A stretch of 64,000 nucleotides of DNA, taken from NCBI RefSeq assembly GCF_004770155.1, contig NZ_RQFA01000010.1, positions 1 through 64,000 on the forward strand. The letters are read 5' to 3'. Both the position numbers and the translations under genes were made by a program. The stretch is from Leptospira gomenensis. GTDB lineage: Bacteria > Spirochaetota > Leptospiria > Leptospirales > Leptospiraceae. The notes below the pieces were generated by a model that was not told the DNA's origin, searched no databases, and saw only the letters and a list, made by a program, of their open reading frames with translations. Below are positions 31,271-42,497 of the stretch, piece after piece (the first letter of the stretch is position 1; the number at the start of each line of letters is the position of its first letter).

Positions 31271-32065
31271 TCAAACCTTTTTCGGAAACCAAGGGAAAAA
31301 CGCGTTCGTTTTACGGGCGTATTCCCGATAGAGTTCCCCTTTCGATTTTAATTGCCCCACTTCGTTTAGAGGAATTCCCGTCACCTTGGTCAACAAAACG
31401 AACATCGCAATCGGAGACAACAACCCGAGCCATCCGTAGGGAGAACCGAGAGAATAGATTCCGAACGCGACCCAGATCAACCATTCGAAAAAATAATTCG
31501 GATGTCTGGAGTATCTCCATAAGCCGACATCGCATACTTTTCCTTTGTTTTCGGTTTTTTTTCGGAATTCGTTCAACTGAAAATCTGCGATCGATTCGCC
31601 TAACAACGATAAGACGAATAGTAGTATTCCCGCCGTTTCGAAAGGATTGTCGTTCGGATTATCGTTTAGATTGGGGAAAACGAACGGCAAACTCAGTAAA
31701 ACCGCCAATATTCCCTGAAGCTGGAAAACGTTCACGAAAAACTTTCTGTCAACCTGATCCCCGTATTCCGCTCGAAACGCCGTATAACGCGGATCTTCGT
31801 GTCCGGAAAAGGCGCGTGTCACGAGTATAAACAAGGACAATCTCCATCCCCAGATCGCTACCAATGCGGTGATCCATGCGGAACGCAAAGGATATCCATC
31901 GCTTAAATTATAGTAAACGACCGCGGCCGCCGAAATACAAAGACCCCAACCGACGTCCACGATCGAATAATTTCCGGATCGTTTGCCTATCCACCATAAA
32001 ATGGTCATCAGAACGGACACAACGGCCCAAGCCGAAACCATGAAAAAAATAGTTCGTAACAACAT
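31271..32065 (-). CDS. DUF1295 membrane protein, steroid-5-alpha-reductase-like
   Basis: 264 residues, six to seven transmembrane helices. The C-terminal CDVGLWRYSRHPNYFFEWLIW is the NADPH-binding signature shared by DUF1295, ergosterol C14 reductases and isoprenylcysteine methyltransferases. Together with WIGKRSGNYSIVDVGWGL it identifies DUF1295. Members are thought to reduce double bonds or modify lipids in the membrane. It lies between two CFA-type methyltransferase genes, so a role in reducing a methylated acyl intermediate is a reasonable inference. Confidence 0.88.
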   Translation of the reverse strand: MLLRTIFFMVSAWAVVSVLMTILWWIGKRSGNYSIVDVGWGLCISAAAVVYYNLSDGYPLRSAWITALVAIWGWRLSLFILVTRAFSGHEDPRYTAFRAEYGDQVDRKFFVNVFQLQGILAVLLSLPFVFPNLNDNPNDNPFETAGILLFVLSLLGESIADFQLNEFRKKTENKGKVCDVGLWRYSRHPNYFFEWLIWVAFGIYSLGSPYGWLGLLSPIAMFVLLTKVTGIPLNEVGQLKSKGELYREYARKTNAFFPWFPKKV

Positions 32066-32091
32066 ACTCGACCACCGATATTATATTCAAT

Positions 32092-32628
32092 TTATTGAAT
32101 TTTATTTTTTTCTAATATTCTACCAGCCCTTCTTACGAAAGGTAGCAGAACCCAATACGCCACGAAGGAAACCGCTGGCGTCCACAAAAGCCATCCCAAT
32201 ACGGCGAAACCGGCCACATCGAAGATTCCCCGAACCACCTGGGATAAGTTATCGGCCGAGATATGCGTCGCCCAATCCAGATCCAAAGAAACACCCGATA
32301 CGAACGAACCCGTTTTTAAAAACGGGAATATCAACAGAATCTGCAACGGATATACCAGATAATTGGCGAGCTGGATCGAAACGGGATTCAAGCGCAACAA
32401 GAGTCCCAAAATTCCGCAGATCGTCATCGTCGTTCCGATCAACGGAAAAACGCCCACACCGGCTCCTATAACGACGCTTAACGTTAGTTTTTCGGGTGTC
32501 GTGCCCGATTTCAGTTCCCGCTTTACGATCTCTAGGATGTTCTTCGGAGAAAAACGTTTCAAAAAACGGAAGGAAGCTCCTCCGTGCTCGGAGGAACCGC
32601 CGGTTTCTATCGAATTCTTTATTTCCAC
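32092..32628 (-). CDS. DUF2062 small membrane protein
   Basis: About 178 residues if the GTG at 32628 (VEIKNSIE) is the start; the longer open frame overlaps the CFA gene and is unlikely. FLKRFSPKNILEIVKRELKSGTTPEKLTLSVVIGAGVGVFPLIGTT is the DUF2062 signature, followed by three to four hydrophobic helices. Such proteins often lie next to lipid or glycosyltransferase genes, and their function is not known. It is between the CFA synthase and DUF1295 genes, 29 bases from the former. Confidence 0.75.
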   Translation of the reverse strand: MEIKNSIETGGSSEHGGASFRFLKRFSPKNILEIVKRELKSGTTPEKLTLSVVIGAGVGVFPLIGTTMTICGILGLLLRLNPVSIQLANYLVYPLQILLIFPFLKTGSFVSGVSLDLDWATHISADNLSQVVRGIFDVAGFAVLGWLLWTPAVSFVAYWVLLPFVRRAGRILEKNKIQ

Positions 32629-32657
32629 TTTGTGATTTTCCGAAACGATCCCGTTTT

Positions 32658-33956
32658 TTAAAAGTTTAAATTGTTCGGTCTGATATAAACCGCCTGGACG
32701 ACGCTGATGTTTCGGGTTGCGAAAGCCGCAGCGCAGTAAGAAAAATAATATCTCCATTTGCGCAGAAAAGATTCGTCGAAGCCCATATCCCGAACGAGTT
32801 CTATGTTCGAATCGAACCGTTTCAACCAAGTCATTAGAGTGCGATCGTAATTCGTTCCCATATCCTCGAGATCGAATAGGTGGAAATTTCCGGTCCGATT
32901 GATCGCTTCGTTGATTCTTCCGATGGAAGGCAGTAAGGATCCGGGGAAGATATGTTTCTGGATAAAGTCAACCCCGTTACGGAACGATTCGTATCTCGAA
33001 TCCGGAGATGTGATGATCTGATGCGCCATAACACCGTCCTTCTTCAAAACCCGATTACACATCTCGAAAAAAGATTCAAAGTATTCGTGCCCGACAGCTT
33101 CCAACATTTCCACCGTTACCAGCTTGTCGTAGCTGCCACTCACGTTTCTATAGTCGTCCTTTCTTACTTCGACCTTATCGGAAAGACCTTCTTCCTTTAT
33201 TTTGTTTTGTGCGTAACGGAATTGTTCCTCCGAAATCGTATAAGTCGTTACCTTACATCCGTATTCTTTAGCGGCATAGGTCGAAAGCCCTCCCCATCCG
33301 GTTCCGATTTCCAAAAGGTGATCGTCGGGTTTCAATCGTAACTTTTTAGAAAGAAGATCCAGTTTCGCGATTTGGGCCGCTTCCAAGGATTGATCGTTCG
33401 CGCTGAAATACGCGCAGGAATACGTCATCGTTGCATCGAGAAACTTCTTATAAAAGTCGTTTCCGAGATCGTAATGTTCGACTATGTTCTTCTTACTTCC
33501 TCGCAACGAATTTCTCCGGAAGAGATGTAAGAGACGGTTTCCGAGGTTCATTAAACTCAAATGAGCAAAACGATTCGCGCTTCCGCTGATAGAAGGAGAA
33601 GTTTCGACATTGTAGATAAACCACGAAATCACTGCACGTATATCGTCCGTGTCCCAATCCCCGTCCATATAAGATTCCGCAAAACCCAAGTCTCCGTTGA
33701 GAACGGATTTTTTAAAGAACACGGGGTTACGGACTTGTATGACCGCTTTGTGGAATTCCTCCGGATCCGTACTTTCAGGATTTCCAAGATACGTTTTTTC
33801 TCCGTTCGGCAAATACAATCGTACGGAACCCTTCTTCATCCGTCCGAGGGCCTTTAGGAATATTTTCCGATAAAAACCGAACGATTCCCCCTCCGACGAC
33901 GGGACTTCGATTTCAGGTTCGCTGATCTTTACGTTAGAATCGGTGATTCTTTCCAA
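32658..33956 (-). CDS. cfa: Cyclopropane-fatty-acyl-phospholipid synthase family
   Basis: 432 residues, full CFA synthase length. An N-terminal SCP2-like part carries LNGDLGFAESYMDGDWDTDD. The catalytic part follows: IVEHYDLGNDFYKKFLDATMTYSCAYF, the SAM loop LLEIGTGWGGLSTYAAKEYG, and VEMLEAVGHEYFESFF. It transfers a methylene or methyl from S-adenosylmethionine to the double bond of membrane acyl chains. The start at 33956 lies inside the DUF1365 gene end (23-base overlap), which indicates tight coupling. Family members also make 10-methyl or furan precursors, so the product is not certain. Confidence 0.92.
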   Translation of the reverse strand: MERITDSNVKISEPEIEVPSSEGESFGFYRKIFLKALGRMKKGSVRLYLPNGEKTYLGNPESTDPEEFHKAVIQVRNPVFFKKSVLNGDLGFAESYMDGDWDTDDIRAVISWFIYNVETSPSISGSANRFAHLSLMNLGNRLLHLFRRNSLRGSKKNIVEHYDLGNDFYKKFLDATMTYSCAYFSANDQSLEAAQIAKLDLLSKKLRLKPDDHLLEIGTGWGGLSTYAAKEYGCKVTTYTISEEQFRYAQNKIKEEGLSDKVEVRKDDYRNVSGSYDKLVTVEMLEAVGHEYFESFFEMCNRVLKKDGVMAHQIITSPDSRYESFRNGVDFIQKHIFPGSLLPSIGRINEAINRTGNFHLFDLEDMGTNYDRTLMTWLKRFDSNIELVRDMGFDESFLRKWRYYFSYCAAAFATRNISVVQAVYIRPNNLNF

Positions 33957-34716
33957 AGTGAACTCCTTTTTGCAGATCCATATTTTCGTTTTTTCTAATA
34001 AACGGAAGACCTTTCAGATATAACTTCAAGGCCTGCCAATGAATGAGAGCTATGACGCGCAACGTAACCAAGGGATAATAAAAAAACATCAAAAAAAGGT
34101 TTAAGTCGTTCAACGGAATTCGACTTCCCGTGTAAACGGTGGTCATCACCTTCCGATCGTTTTCGAATGCGTCGATACGTATATGAAGCCGATCCTCCGG
34201 CGATCCTAGGACGAATTCGAACTCGGAGTTTAGATCCAAAAAGGGAGAAACGTAGAAGAATTTTCCCGTCCGCATTCGAAAGGCTCCGTTTTCCCAAGTT
34301 GCCCTTCCCAAAAAATACGGCTTCCTTTCTCCGAACGTATTTCCGACTTCGGCAACGGCGCAGAGCGGCCGGTCCGCCTCGTCGTAAAAGAAATAAAACG
34401 AAACCGGATTAAAAACGTATCCCAATACTCGTATATTCGTAATTAATAATATTCTTTTGAAAGATTCGGAAATTCCGTTTTTCCGAAGATACTCCGTAAT
34501 ATTTTCACGGACCGAGGATTTACCGTAATCCAGGTGATCTTCCCTCGCAAAACGAAAAACCGCCCTCCGATCCGATCCGAAAAGTTTTAGTTCGGAATCG
34601 AGCCGTTCTAATTCGTCCAAATCCAGACAAAACGTATAGATCCCGTATCGGAACCGGTTTTTTTTGGGAAACGTACGATCGTGTATTACGTTCGCACGGA
34701 AGATACATGAATTCAA
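33934..34716 (-). CDS. DUF1365 protein
   Basis: About 260 residues. The start is probably a TTG at 34716 that overlaps the upstream stop as TTGA and has AAGAGG seven bases before it. Motifs RFRYGIYTFCLDLDELERLD, VLGYVFNPVSFYFFYD and GKFFYVSPFLDLNSEFEF are DUF1365. The family is nearly always found between a FAD-dependent amine-oxidase-like gene and a CFA gene, as here. Its biochemical role is unassigned; no cofactor motif is visible. A hydrophobic segment near the C-terminus suggests membrane contact. Confidence 0.9.
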   Translation of the reverse strand: MNSCIFRANVIHDRTFPKKNRFRYGIYTFCLDLDELERLDSELKLFGSDRRAVFRFAREDHLDYGKSSVRENITEYLRKNGISESFKRILLITNIRVLGYVFNPVSFYFFYDEADRPLCAVAEVGNTFGERKPYFLGRATWENGAFRMRTGKFFYVSPFLDLNSEFEFVLGSPEDRLHIRIDAFENDRKVMTTVYTGSRIPLNDLNLFLMFFYYPLVTLRVIALIHWQALKLYLKGLPFIRKNENMDLQKGVHFGKNHRF

Positions 34717-36074
34717 CGCAGGACCTCTTTCTCCAGTAGGCTTTGCGAGAGGTTTTTCGCGGACCATAAACCGTCCTCGTGAAATCCGTTCCTAAAATAA
34801 GCTCCGCAAAAATGTATATTCCCCTCTTTATTGAGTTCGTCCAATCTGGACTGCGCTTTTAAAGAACCTACAGTAAACAAAGGATGGTCATATTCAATTT
34901 CTTGAATAATCTTTTTACGGTCCAAAACACCCGGATCGTTTATCGAAACGAAATAATCCTTTTTCTGCGAGACGTTCTGTAGGGAATTCATCCAATAAAC
35001 GGTAGAAGAGGCAGTTTTACCGCGCATTTCTTCGATACGGTAATTCCAAGAAGACCAACAAGACTTGGTCTTAGGCATACAAGAGGAATCGGTATGGAGT
35101 GTGGCTATGTTTTTCTGATATTCGAATTCCCGCAGAAGCTCTTTTTGCAACGGAGTGGGTTTTTTCAAAAGTTTTACGGATATATCCGCGTGGGTGGCTA
35201 AAACGACCTTATCGAAAAGATTCGACTCTCCGTTTTTTAATACGACACGTACTTTACCGTTTTCCGGTTCTACCGAGGTTACGGCGGTCTTCAATCGAAT
35301 CCGATCGCGGAAAGGGGCCGTCAATCGTCTGACGTATTCGCGGGAACCTCCGTCCACCGTATACCACTGGTGTTGCGTGTTTAAACCCAAAAATCCGTGA
35401 TTGAGAAAGAATCGAACCAAGGCATATGCCGGGAATTCAGACATCTTATCGTCCGGAGTGGACCAAACGGCGGAACTCATCGGAATCAGATAATCTTCGA
35501 GAAGATCCGGATGATATCCCGCCTCATCGACGTAGTCTCTTAGAGTGAGATTTAGATATTTAGGATTTTCTAATATTCTCGGCGCTTCCTCGTTGAATCT
35601 ATTTATGTTGTAGAGAAGCCGGAAAAATTTCGGATTGAACCAATTCCTTTTTTGGGCGAATAATCCCCCGATTCCCGAACCGCAGAATTCCAATCCTCTC
35701 GGGACGTTTTGTACGCTGAAGGACATAGACGACTTTTTGGTGGGGACGTCCAATTCTTCGAAAAGTTTTTTTAGATTCGGATACGTTGCGTGATTGAATA
35801 CGATAAAACCCGTATCGATCGGAATCGAAGTCCCGTCCTCGTCCACATCCACCGTATTGCTGTGTCCTCCGATATAGGATCCTTTTTCATAAACCGTGAG
35901 ATCGTAACGATCCTTTAAAAAATGAGCGCAACCCATTCCCGAGATTCCCGTTCCGATTACGGCGAGTTTCTTTTTTCCGGACTCGGTTTTCGTCTTTGAA
36001 ACGGATTTTTTTTTTGTGTCGATCGGTTCAACGGAACGTTTAGAGCTTACCTTTCTCTTTAAAACCTTATTCAA
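34713..36074 (-). CDS. FAD-dependent oxidoreductase, amine-oxidase-like
   Basis: About 453 residues with a TTG start at 36074 preceded by AAGGAAG; an upstream TTG at 36131 has no ribosome-binding site. A lysine-rich N-terminal extension of about 35 residues precedes the dinucleotide-binding site AVIGTGISGMGCAHFL and YEKGSYIGGHSNTVD. VDGGSREYVRRL and GNIHFCGAYFRNGFHEDGLWSA are the C-terminal FAD signature of the NAD(P)-binding oxidoreductases that accompany CFA synthases. It would oxidise or desaturate an acyl chain or reduce a methylene intermediate. First gene of the six-gene cluster. Confidence 0.9.
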   Translation of the reverse strand: MNKVLKRKVSSKRSVEPIDTKKKSVSKTKTESGKKKLAVIGTGISGMGCAHFLKDRYDLTVYEKGSYIGGHSNTVDVDEDGTSIPIDTGFIVFNHATYPNLKKLFEELDVPTKKSSMSFSVQNVPRGLEFCGSGIGGLFAQKRNWFNPKFFRLLYNINRFNEEAPRILENPKYLNLTLRDYVDEAGYHPDLLEDYLIPMSSAVWSTPDDKMSEFPAYALVRFFLNHGFLGLNTQHQWYTVDGGSREYVRRLTAPFRDRIRLKTAVTSVEPENGKVRVVLKNGESNLFDKVVLATHADISVKLLKKPTPLQKELLREFEYQKNIATLHTDSSCMPKTKSCWSSWNYRIEEMRGKTASSTVYWMNSLQNVSQKKDYFVSINDPGVLDRKKIIQEIEYDHPLFTVGSLKAQSRLDELNKEGNIHFCGAYFRNGFHEDGLWSAKNLSQSLLEKEVLR

Positions 36075-36221
36075 AAAATCACTTCCTTTTGTTCGTGTAT
36101 CTATAGACGGTGTGCGGTAATTTAGATGCAAAAAAAAATCTTACGGAACGATTACGATTTCGTTTCACTTGTAAGCACCTACGATACAAGTTTTGCCGAT
36201 TTAGGAAATAATTTGTATAAC

Positions 36222-36749
36222 TTACGAGAAGCCTACGGCAAGGACGATGTAGCGTACGATACGAAGAGTGAATACCGTCGCGATAAAGATCGAAATCCGT
36301 TGTCCGAAAAATCCGGAGAGAATTGTTATCGGATCGCCAACAACGGGCAAAAAGGAAAAAAGAAGAATCGCATGTCCCCCCGTTTTCATTTTTTCCGCGA
36401 TGCGCGAGTACATCGGGGATTCTTTGATCCGACTTTCCACCTTCGAACGAAACCAAACCCCGAAAGAATAATTGAACATACAAGCGCAACAATTACCGAA
36501 AGAGGCCCACAAAACGGCTTCCCTCACGGGCATTCCCGAAACCACGGCGAAAACCAAGGCCGCTTCGGAACTAAACGGGAGAATCGTCGCCGCAAGAAAG
36601 GAAACGATCGCCAATCCGACCCCTCCGTAAAGCGAGACCAACTTCTCCAGTAATTCCCATACTCCGTGTTCCAAAAAACGAACTCCCGTTTCGCGTTTAA
36701 ACGATTCCCTTTTCTTTTCCAATTTCGATTCCAAAGGTTGGAATTCCAC
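36222..36749 (-). CDS. YqaA-like membrane protein (VTT/DedA superfamily)
   Basis: 175 residues from a GTG start with a weak ribosome-binding site. After a charged N-terminus come GGVGLAIVSFLAATILPFSSEAALVFAVV and ILLFSFLPVVGDPITILSGFFGQ, which are the paired re-entrant helices of small YqaA-type VTT proteins. These may act as lipid scramblases or transport-associated proteins. It lies upstream of the fatty-acid cluster on the same strand, about 150 bases away, and could share its promoter region. Confidence 0.8.
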   Translation of the reverse strand: MEFQPLESKLEKKRESFKRETGVRFLEHGVWELLEKLVSLYGGVGLAIVSFLAATILPFSSEAALVFAVVSGMPVREAVLWASFGNCCACMFNYSFGVWFRSKVESRIKESPMYSRIAEKMKTGGHAILLFSFLPVVGDPITILSGFFGQRISIFIATVFTLRIVRYIVLAVGFS

Positions 36750-37030
36750 TCGGAAAAATTTTCACAACAAGCAGGAACCGATTTTTTTACTCTTCGGTCC
36801 CATCCTCGAGTCGCGGCAACAAATCCTTCCCACGCTGCATATCATTGTCCGCAGGGGAATGAATCCAGATTTAATTATAGAAAATTATAATATTCTCAAT
36901 AGTGCTATCTTTCTAGAATTTAGAAATACTCATTTATATTTCGATCCTGCTAAAACGAAGTCCATGCCGATTCGACGAACCTCTTCCGCAAAACCGTAGG
37001 TCCTAGGTCGCGAATAAGAGGTAAAGACTT

Positions 37031-37915
37031 TTGAAAAAAGAATATTTTATTTTACTAATATGTTCGGTTCTTTCGGCGACACCGGCGGTTTCGACTTACG
37101 CGGACGCGAATAAGGACACCACGTATTCCCAATTTGCACCTTGGACTTTGAAGGCGGGCGGAGGAATCGGGCGCGCGCAAGAAACGAATTTCGGCGAAAA
37201 CAAGGGCAAGACCAACGTTTATCGACTTTCGGCGGAATACAATCCCCGTTATTTCGGATTCGAATTCGGAGTCACGCGCTCCTATTTCAAAATGGATTTC
37301 GAACCGAAGGATCGACACATCGAAGAATACGCGGTCGCGCAATATCTCGGCAGCGGAACTTTTTTGAGGGAAACCGTTTTTCGCGGCGATTTTTCGCAGC
37401 AAACGATCGAGGCGAGAGATCGTTTCGATCTTACGTTTTTGGATTTGGGTCCCACGTTCCACTTTCGTCCCGGCAGAACCTTCGACCCGTATCTTTCGAT
37501 CGGTGCGGGAACGACCGGTTTCGACGCGAGAGCTTCGTATCGAGGTTTTGGTCGTCTAGGGTTGCGTTTGAACTTCGATCGATTTTACGTCTTTACGGAG
37601 GCGGAAGGAAGTGCGATCAACCGTTATAACGCGAGAGATATCCGGACGCATTACAACGAATATTCCGGGATGGTGGGCGTAGGCTTTTACTTCGGAGGAA
37701 ACGGACCGGCGGAAGTAAAACCAGAGCAGCCGGATTCCGTGAACGCAGAGGAAAAGCGAAACGTTTCCGAAGAGATCAAGGAAACGTCGAGCGAAGAAAC
37801 GAAGACAATCACCACCGAAAAGGAAAAAGAGACCGAGGCTGAGGAGGAAACGAAACTCCCGACCGAGGAGAAAAAAGAACCCCCCGCTCCGATGAACGAG
37901 GAAAAACCGTTATAA
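37031..37915 (+). CDS. Outer-membrane beta-barrel protein with acidic tail
   Basis: 294 residues from a TTG start with GAGGT upstream. The signal peptide is near 1-24 (cut about TYADA). Residues 33-220 alternate in strands (WTLKAGGGIGRAQET, YNPRYFGFEFGVTRSYFKM, YLSIGAGTTGFDARASY, GLRLNFDRFYVFTEAEGS), as in an eight-stranded OmpX/OmpA-like barrel that ends GMVGVGFYFGG. From about 225 a tail of some 70 residues is mostly Glu, Lys, Thr and Pro. The tail would hang in the periplasm or outside, and its purpose is unknown. Confidence 0.8.
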   Translation: MKKEYFILLICSVLSATPAVSTYADANKDTTYSQFAPWTLKAGGGIGRAQETNFGENKGKTNVYRLSAEYNPRYFGFEFGVTRSYFKMDFEPKDRHIEEYAVAQYLGSGTFLRETVFRGDFSQQTIEARDRFDLTFLDLGPTFHFRPGRTFDPYLSIGAGTTGFDARASYRGFGRLGLRLNFDRFYVFTEAEGSAINRYNARDIRTHYNEYSGMVGVGFYFGGNGPAEVKPEQPDSVNAEEKRNVSEEIKETSSEETKTITTEKEKETEAEEETKLPTEEKKEPPAPMNEEKPL

Positions 37916-37947
37916 GACGACGTAAGGCAGGCGCAGAACGAAGTATA

Positions 37948-38766
37948 TTATAAATTACTAAACTGCGCTTGCATCTGACGGTGGATTTTTTCCGCTTCCT
38001 GCCCCGCCCTCGAAGCGAAATCGGAACCGTTCGAAGCGAAGTGAATTCCCCGAGAGGAATTAATCAGGGACAAAGGACCGCATACCGGCAACAGATCCTC
38101 CAACTTCGCCCCTTGCGCTCCGAATCCCGGGATCAAAAAGATACGATCTGGATTTTGTTTTCGAAGAGTATCAAGTTCTCCCGGATTCGTTGCTCCGACT
38201 ACGAACCCTAAGTTCTGCGGAGAAACCGTTCGTGATACGTAAGCGACTTCTTCGTATAGGGTTCTGCCGGTTTCCGAAAAACGTTTTTTCTGAAACTGCG
38301 ACGCATCCGGGTTGGAAGTGAGACAGAGCCAGAATATTAGATGATCTTGATATTCTAAAAAAGGACGCGCGGAATCAAGCCCCATATAAGGGGAAAGAGT
38401 GACGCTGTCCACGCGCAAGTCGCCGAAATAGTAACGTGCGTACTGCCTCGCCGTATTATCGAGGTCTCCGCGTTTTACGTCGGCTACGATCGGTATATTA
38501 GGATAATTGCTTTTTAGATGTCCGATCGTTTTTTCGAACTGACGGATTCCCGAAGATCCGAACACTTCGAAGAACGCGATATTCGGCTTATAAGCCACCG
38601 CGTAGGGAGCGGTCGCATCTATGATTTCTCTACAAAAATGAAAGAGCGGTTCCGGACTTCGTTTTACGATTTCGGGTAGTTTGGAATCGTCCGGATCGAG
38701 TCCGACACAAAGGAGAGAGCGCAACTCTCTGCTCCGGGTAAGGAACTTACTTTGGAAACTCATCAT
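37948..38766 (-). CDS. pyrF: Orotidine-5'-phosphate decarboxylase, type 2
   Basis: 272 residues, the length of the longer type 2 enzymes. CVGLDPDDSKLP, AYKPNIAFFEVFG and the catalytic ADVKRGDLDNTARQYA (Asp-Lys-x-x-Asp) are all present; GFVVGATNPGEL and IPGFGAQG follow. It makes UMP, the last step of pyrimidine synthesis, in the cytosol. It is the last gene of the polyamine operon here, 20 bases after speE. Confidence 0.94.
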   Translation of the reverse strand: MMSFQSKFLTRSRELRSLLCVGLDPDDSKLPEIVKRSPEPLFHFCREIIDATAPYAVAYKPNIAFFEVFGSSGIRQFEKTIGHLKSNYPNIPIVADVKRGDLDNTARQYARYYFGDLRVDSVTLSPYMGLDSARPFLEYQDHLIFWLCLTSNPDASQFQKKRFSETGRTLYEEVAYVSRTVSPQNLGFVVGATNPGELDTLRKQNPDRIFLIPGFGAQGAKLEDLLPVCGPLSLINSSRGIHFASNGSDFASRAGQEAEKIHRQMQAQFSNL

Positions 38767-38786
38767 TCCTCCCCGGACGAAAGTAT

Positions 38787-40520
<1,734 letters not shown>

Positions 40521-40590
40521 CTGCTAATAAAATAAGGGTGTTCTCCGCCCGAGAGCGAAGAAATGGATCCGCTTATAAACATTTGGGATT

Positions 40591-41010
<420 letters not shown>

Positions 41011-41043
41011 GAACAATTAGATTAAGAATCGAGAATGATTTTT

Positions 41044-41092
<49 letters not shown>

Positions 41093-41182
41093 GAATTGTT
41101 TCCGAACAAAGAGGGCCGTTTTAGAATCGGATTATTTTTGACGAAAGAAGAATCCCCTTCTTTCGTTTCCTCTGTAACAAAA

Positions 41183-41686
41183 ATGATACAAAGAAAGATC
41201 CATATTCCCCTCAAGATCGCCTTACTTTCTTCGTTTGTCTTGTTGGTCGCCGTTTGGTCCACTCTACGTCGAATCGGTTCCGCGGAATCGTCGCCGGAAA
41301 GCCCTTGGTTGACGATTCCGGAATCTTCTTTGATCGAACGGGCGGAAACGGAAGGTAAGCGGATCCTTTTTCTTGTGGAGCCGTCCTTTTGTTCGGATTG
41401 TGAATCGATCCGGAAGAAGTTCGAATCCTCGGCTACGATCCAAGATCGTTTTCTTTTTACACGAATCGAAGAAACAACGCAAAAAGAGCGTTATGAGGCC
41501 GTTCTTCTGGACGATCGCTTGAGCGAGAAAATTCCACTGCTTTCGGCTGGAAAAGGTTTTTGGGGAATTCGAAACGCTTCGGACGAGATTCTGTTTCTTT
41601 CCCAGGGGGTTTTCGGGGAAACGGAAGAACGGCTTCTCCTGGAATCCGCACAAAACAAAAAATCCGACTCCGGCTCGGTTCGATAG
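41183..41686 (+). CDS. Membrane-anchored thioredoxin-like protein
   Basis: About 167 residues from ATG 41183 (MIQRKIHIP); an upstream TTG at 41090 extends the frame but is less likely. One membrane helix (about 9-28) leads to an extracytoplasmic domain with a CxxC motif in VEPSFCSDCESIRKKFE. The context of strand, Cys-x-x-Cys and helix is thioredoxin-like (DUF255/thiol-disulphide type). The cis-proline position is not obvious. It may handle disulphides outside the cytoplasm. Divergent from speD. Confidence 0.7.
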   Translation: MIQRKIHIPLKIALLSSFVLLVAVWSTLRRIGSAESSPESPWLTIPESSLIERAETEGKRILFLVEPSFCSDCESIRKKFESSATIQDRFLFTRIEETTQKERYEAVLLDDRLSEKIPLLSAGKGFWGIRNASDEILFLSQGVFGETEERLLLESAQNKKSDSGSVR

Positions 41687-41891
41687 AATCGTTTGGAACC
41701 GATTTGACTTTCAGCGAAAAGGTCGGAATCGGCTTGGTCTGCGTTTTGCGAGGCCGGTTGTCCGATCGTTCCCGCAAAACTTGCTTCGGAAACGGTCGGA
41801 TTTTGAAAACGTGGGAACTCCCCCGTTTCCGGTCGTCTTCGAGATGAGCCAAGCCGTCTTCGGGTTGCGTCGTAGAGCTTGCGACGACCCG

Positions 41892-42380
<489 letters not shown>

Positions 42381-42497
42381 TCGGGCCTCTGGTAAGTTGT
42401 GTTCGAAGAACGTCGGTTTTCCAATCCAGTAAATAAAAAACTATGGGAAGAATTTGCAAGACTTTAATTCTGGGCGCAAGGTCTTCGGTGGTATTCG

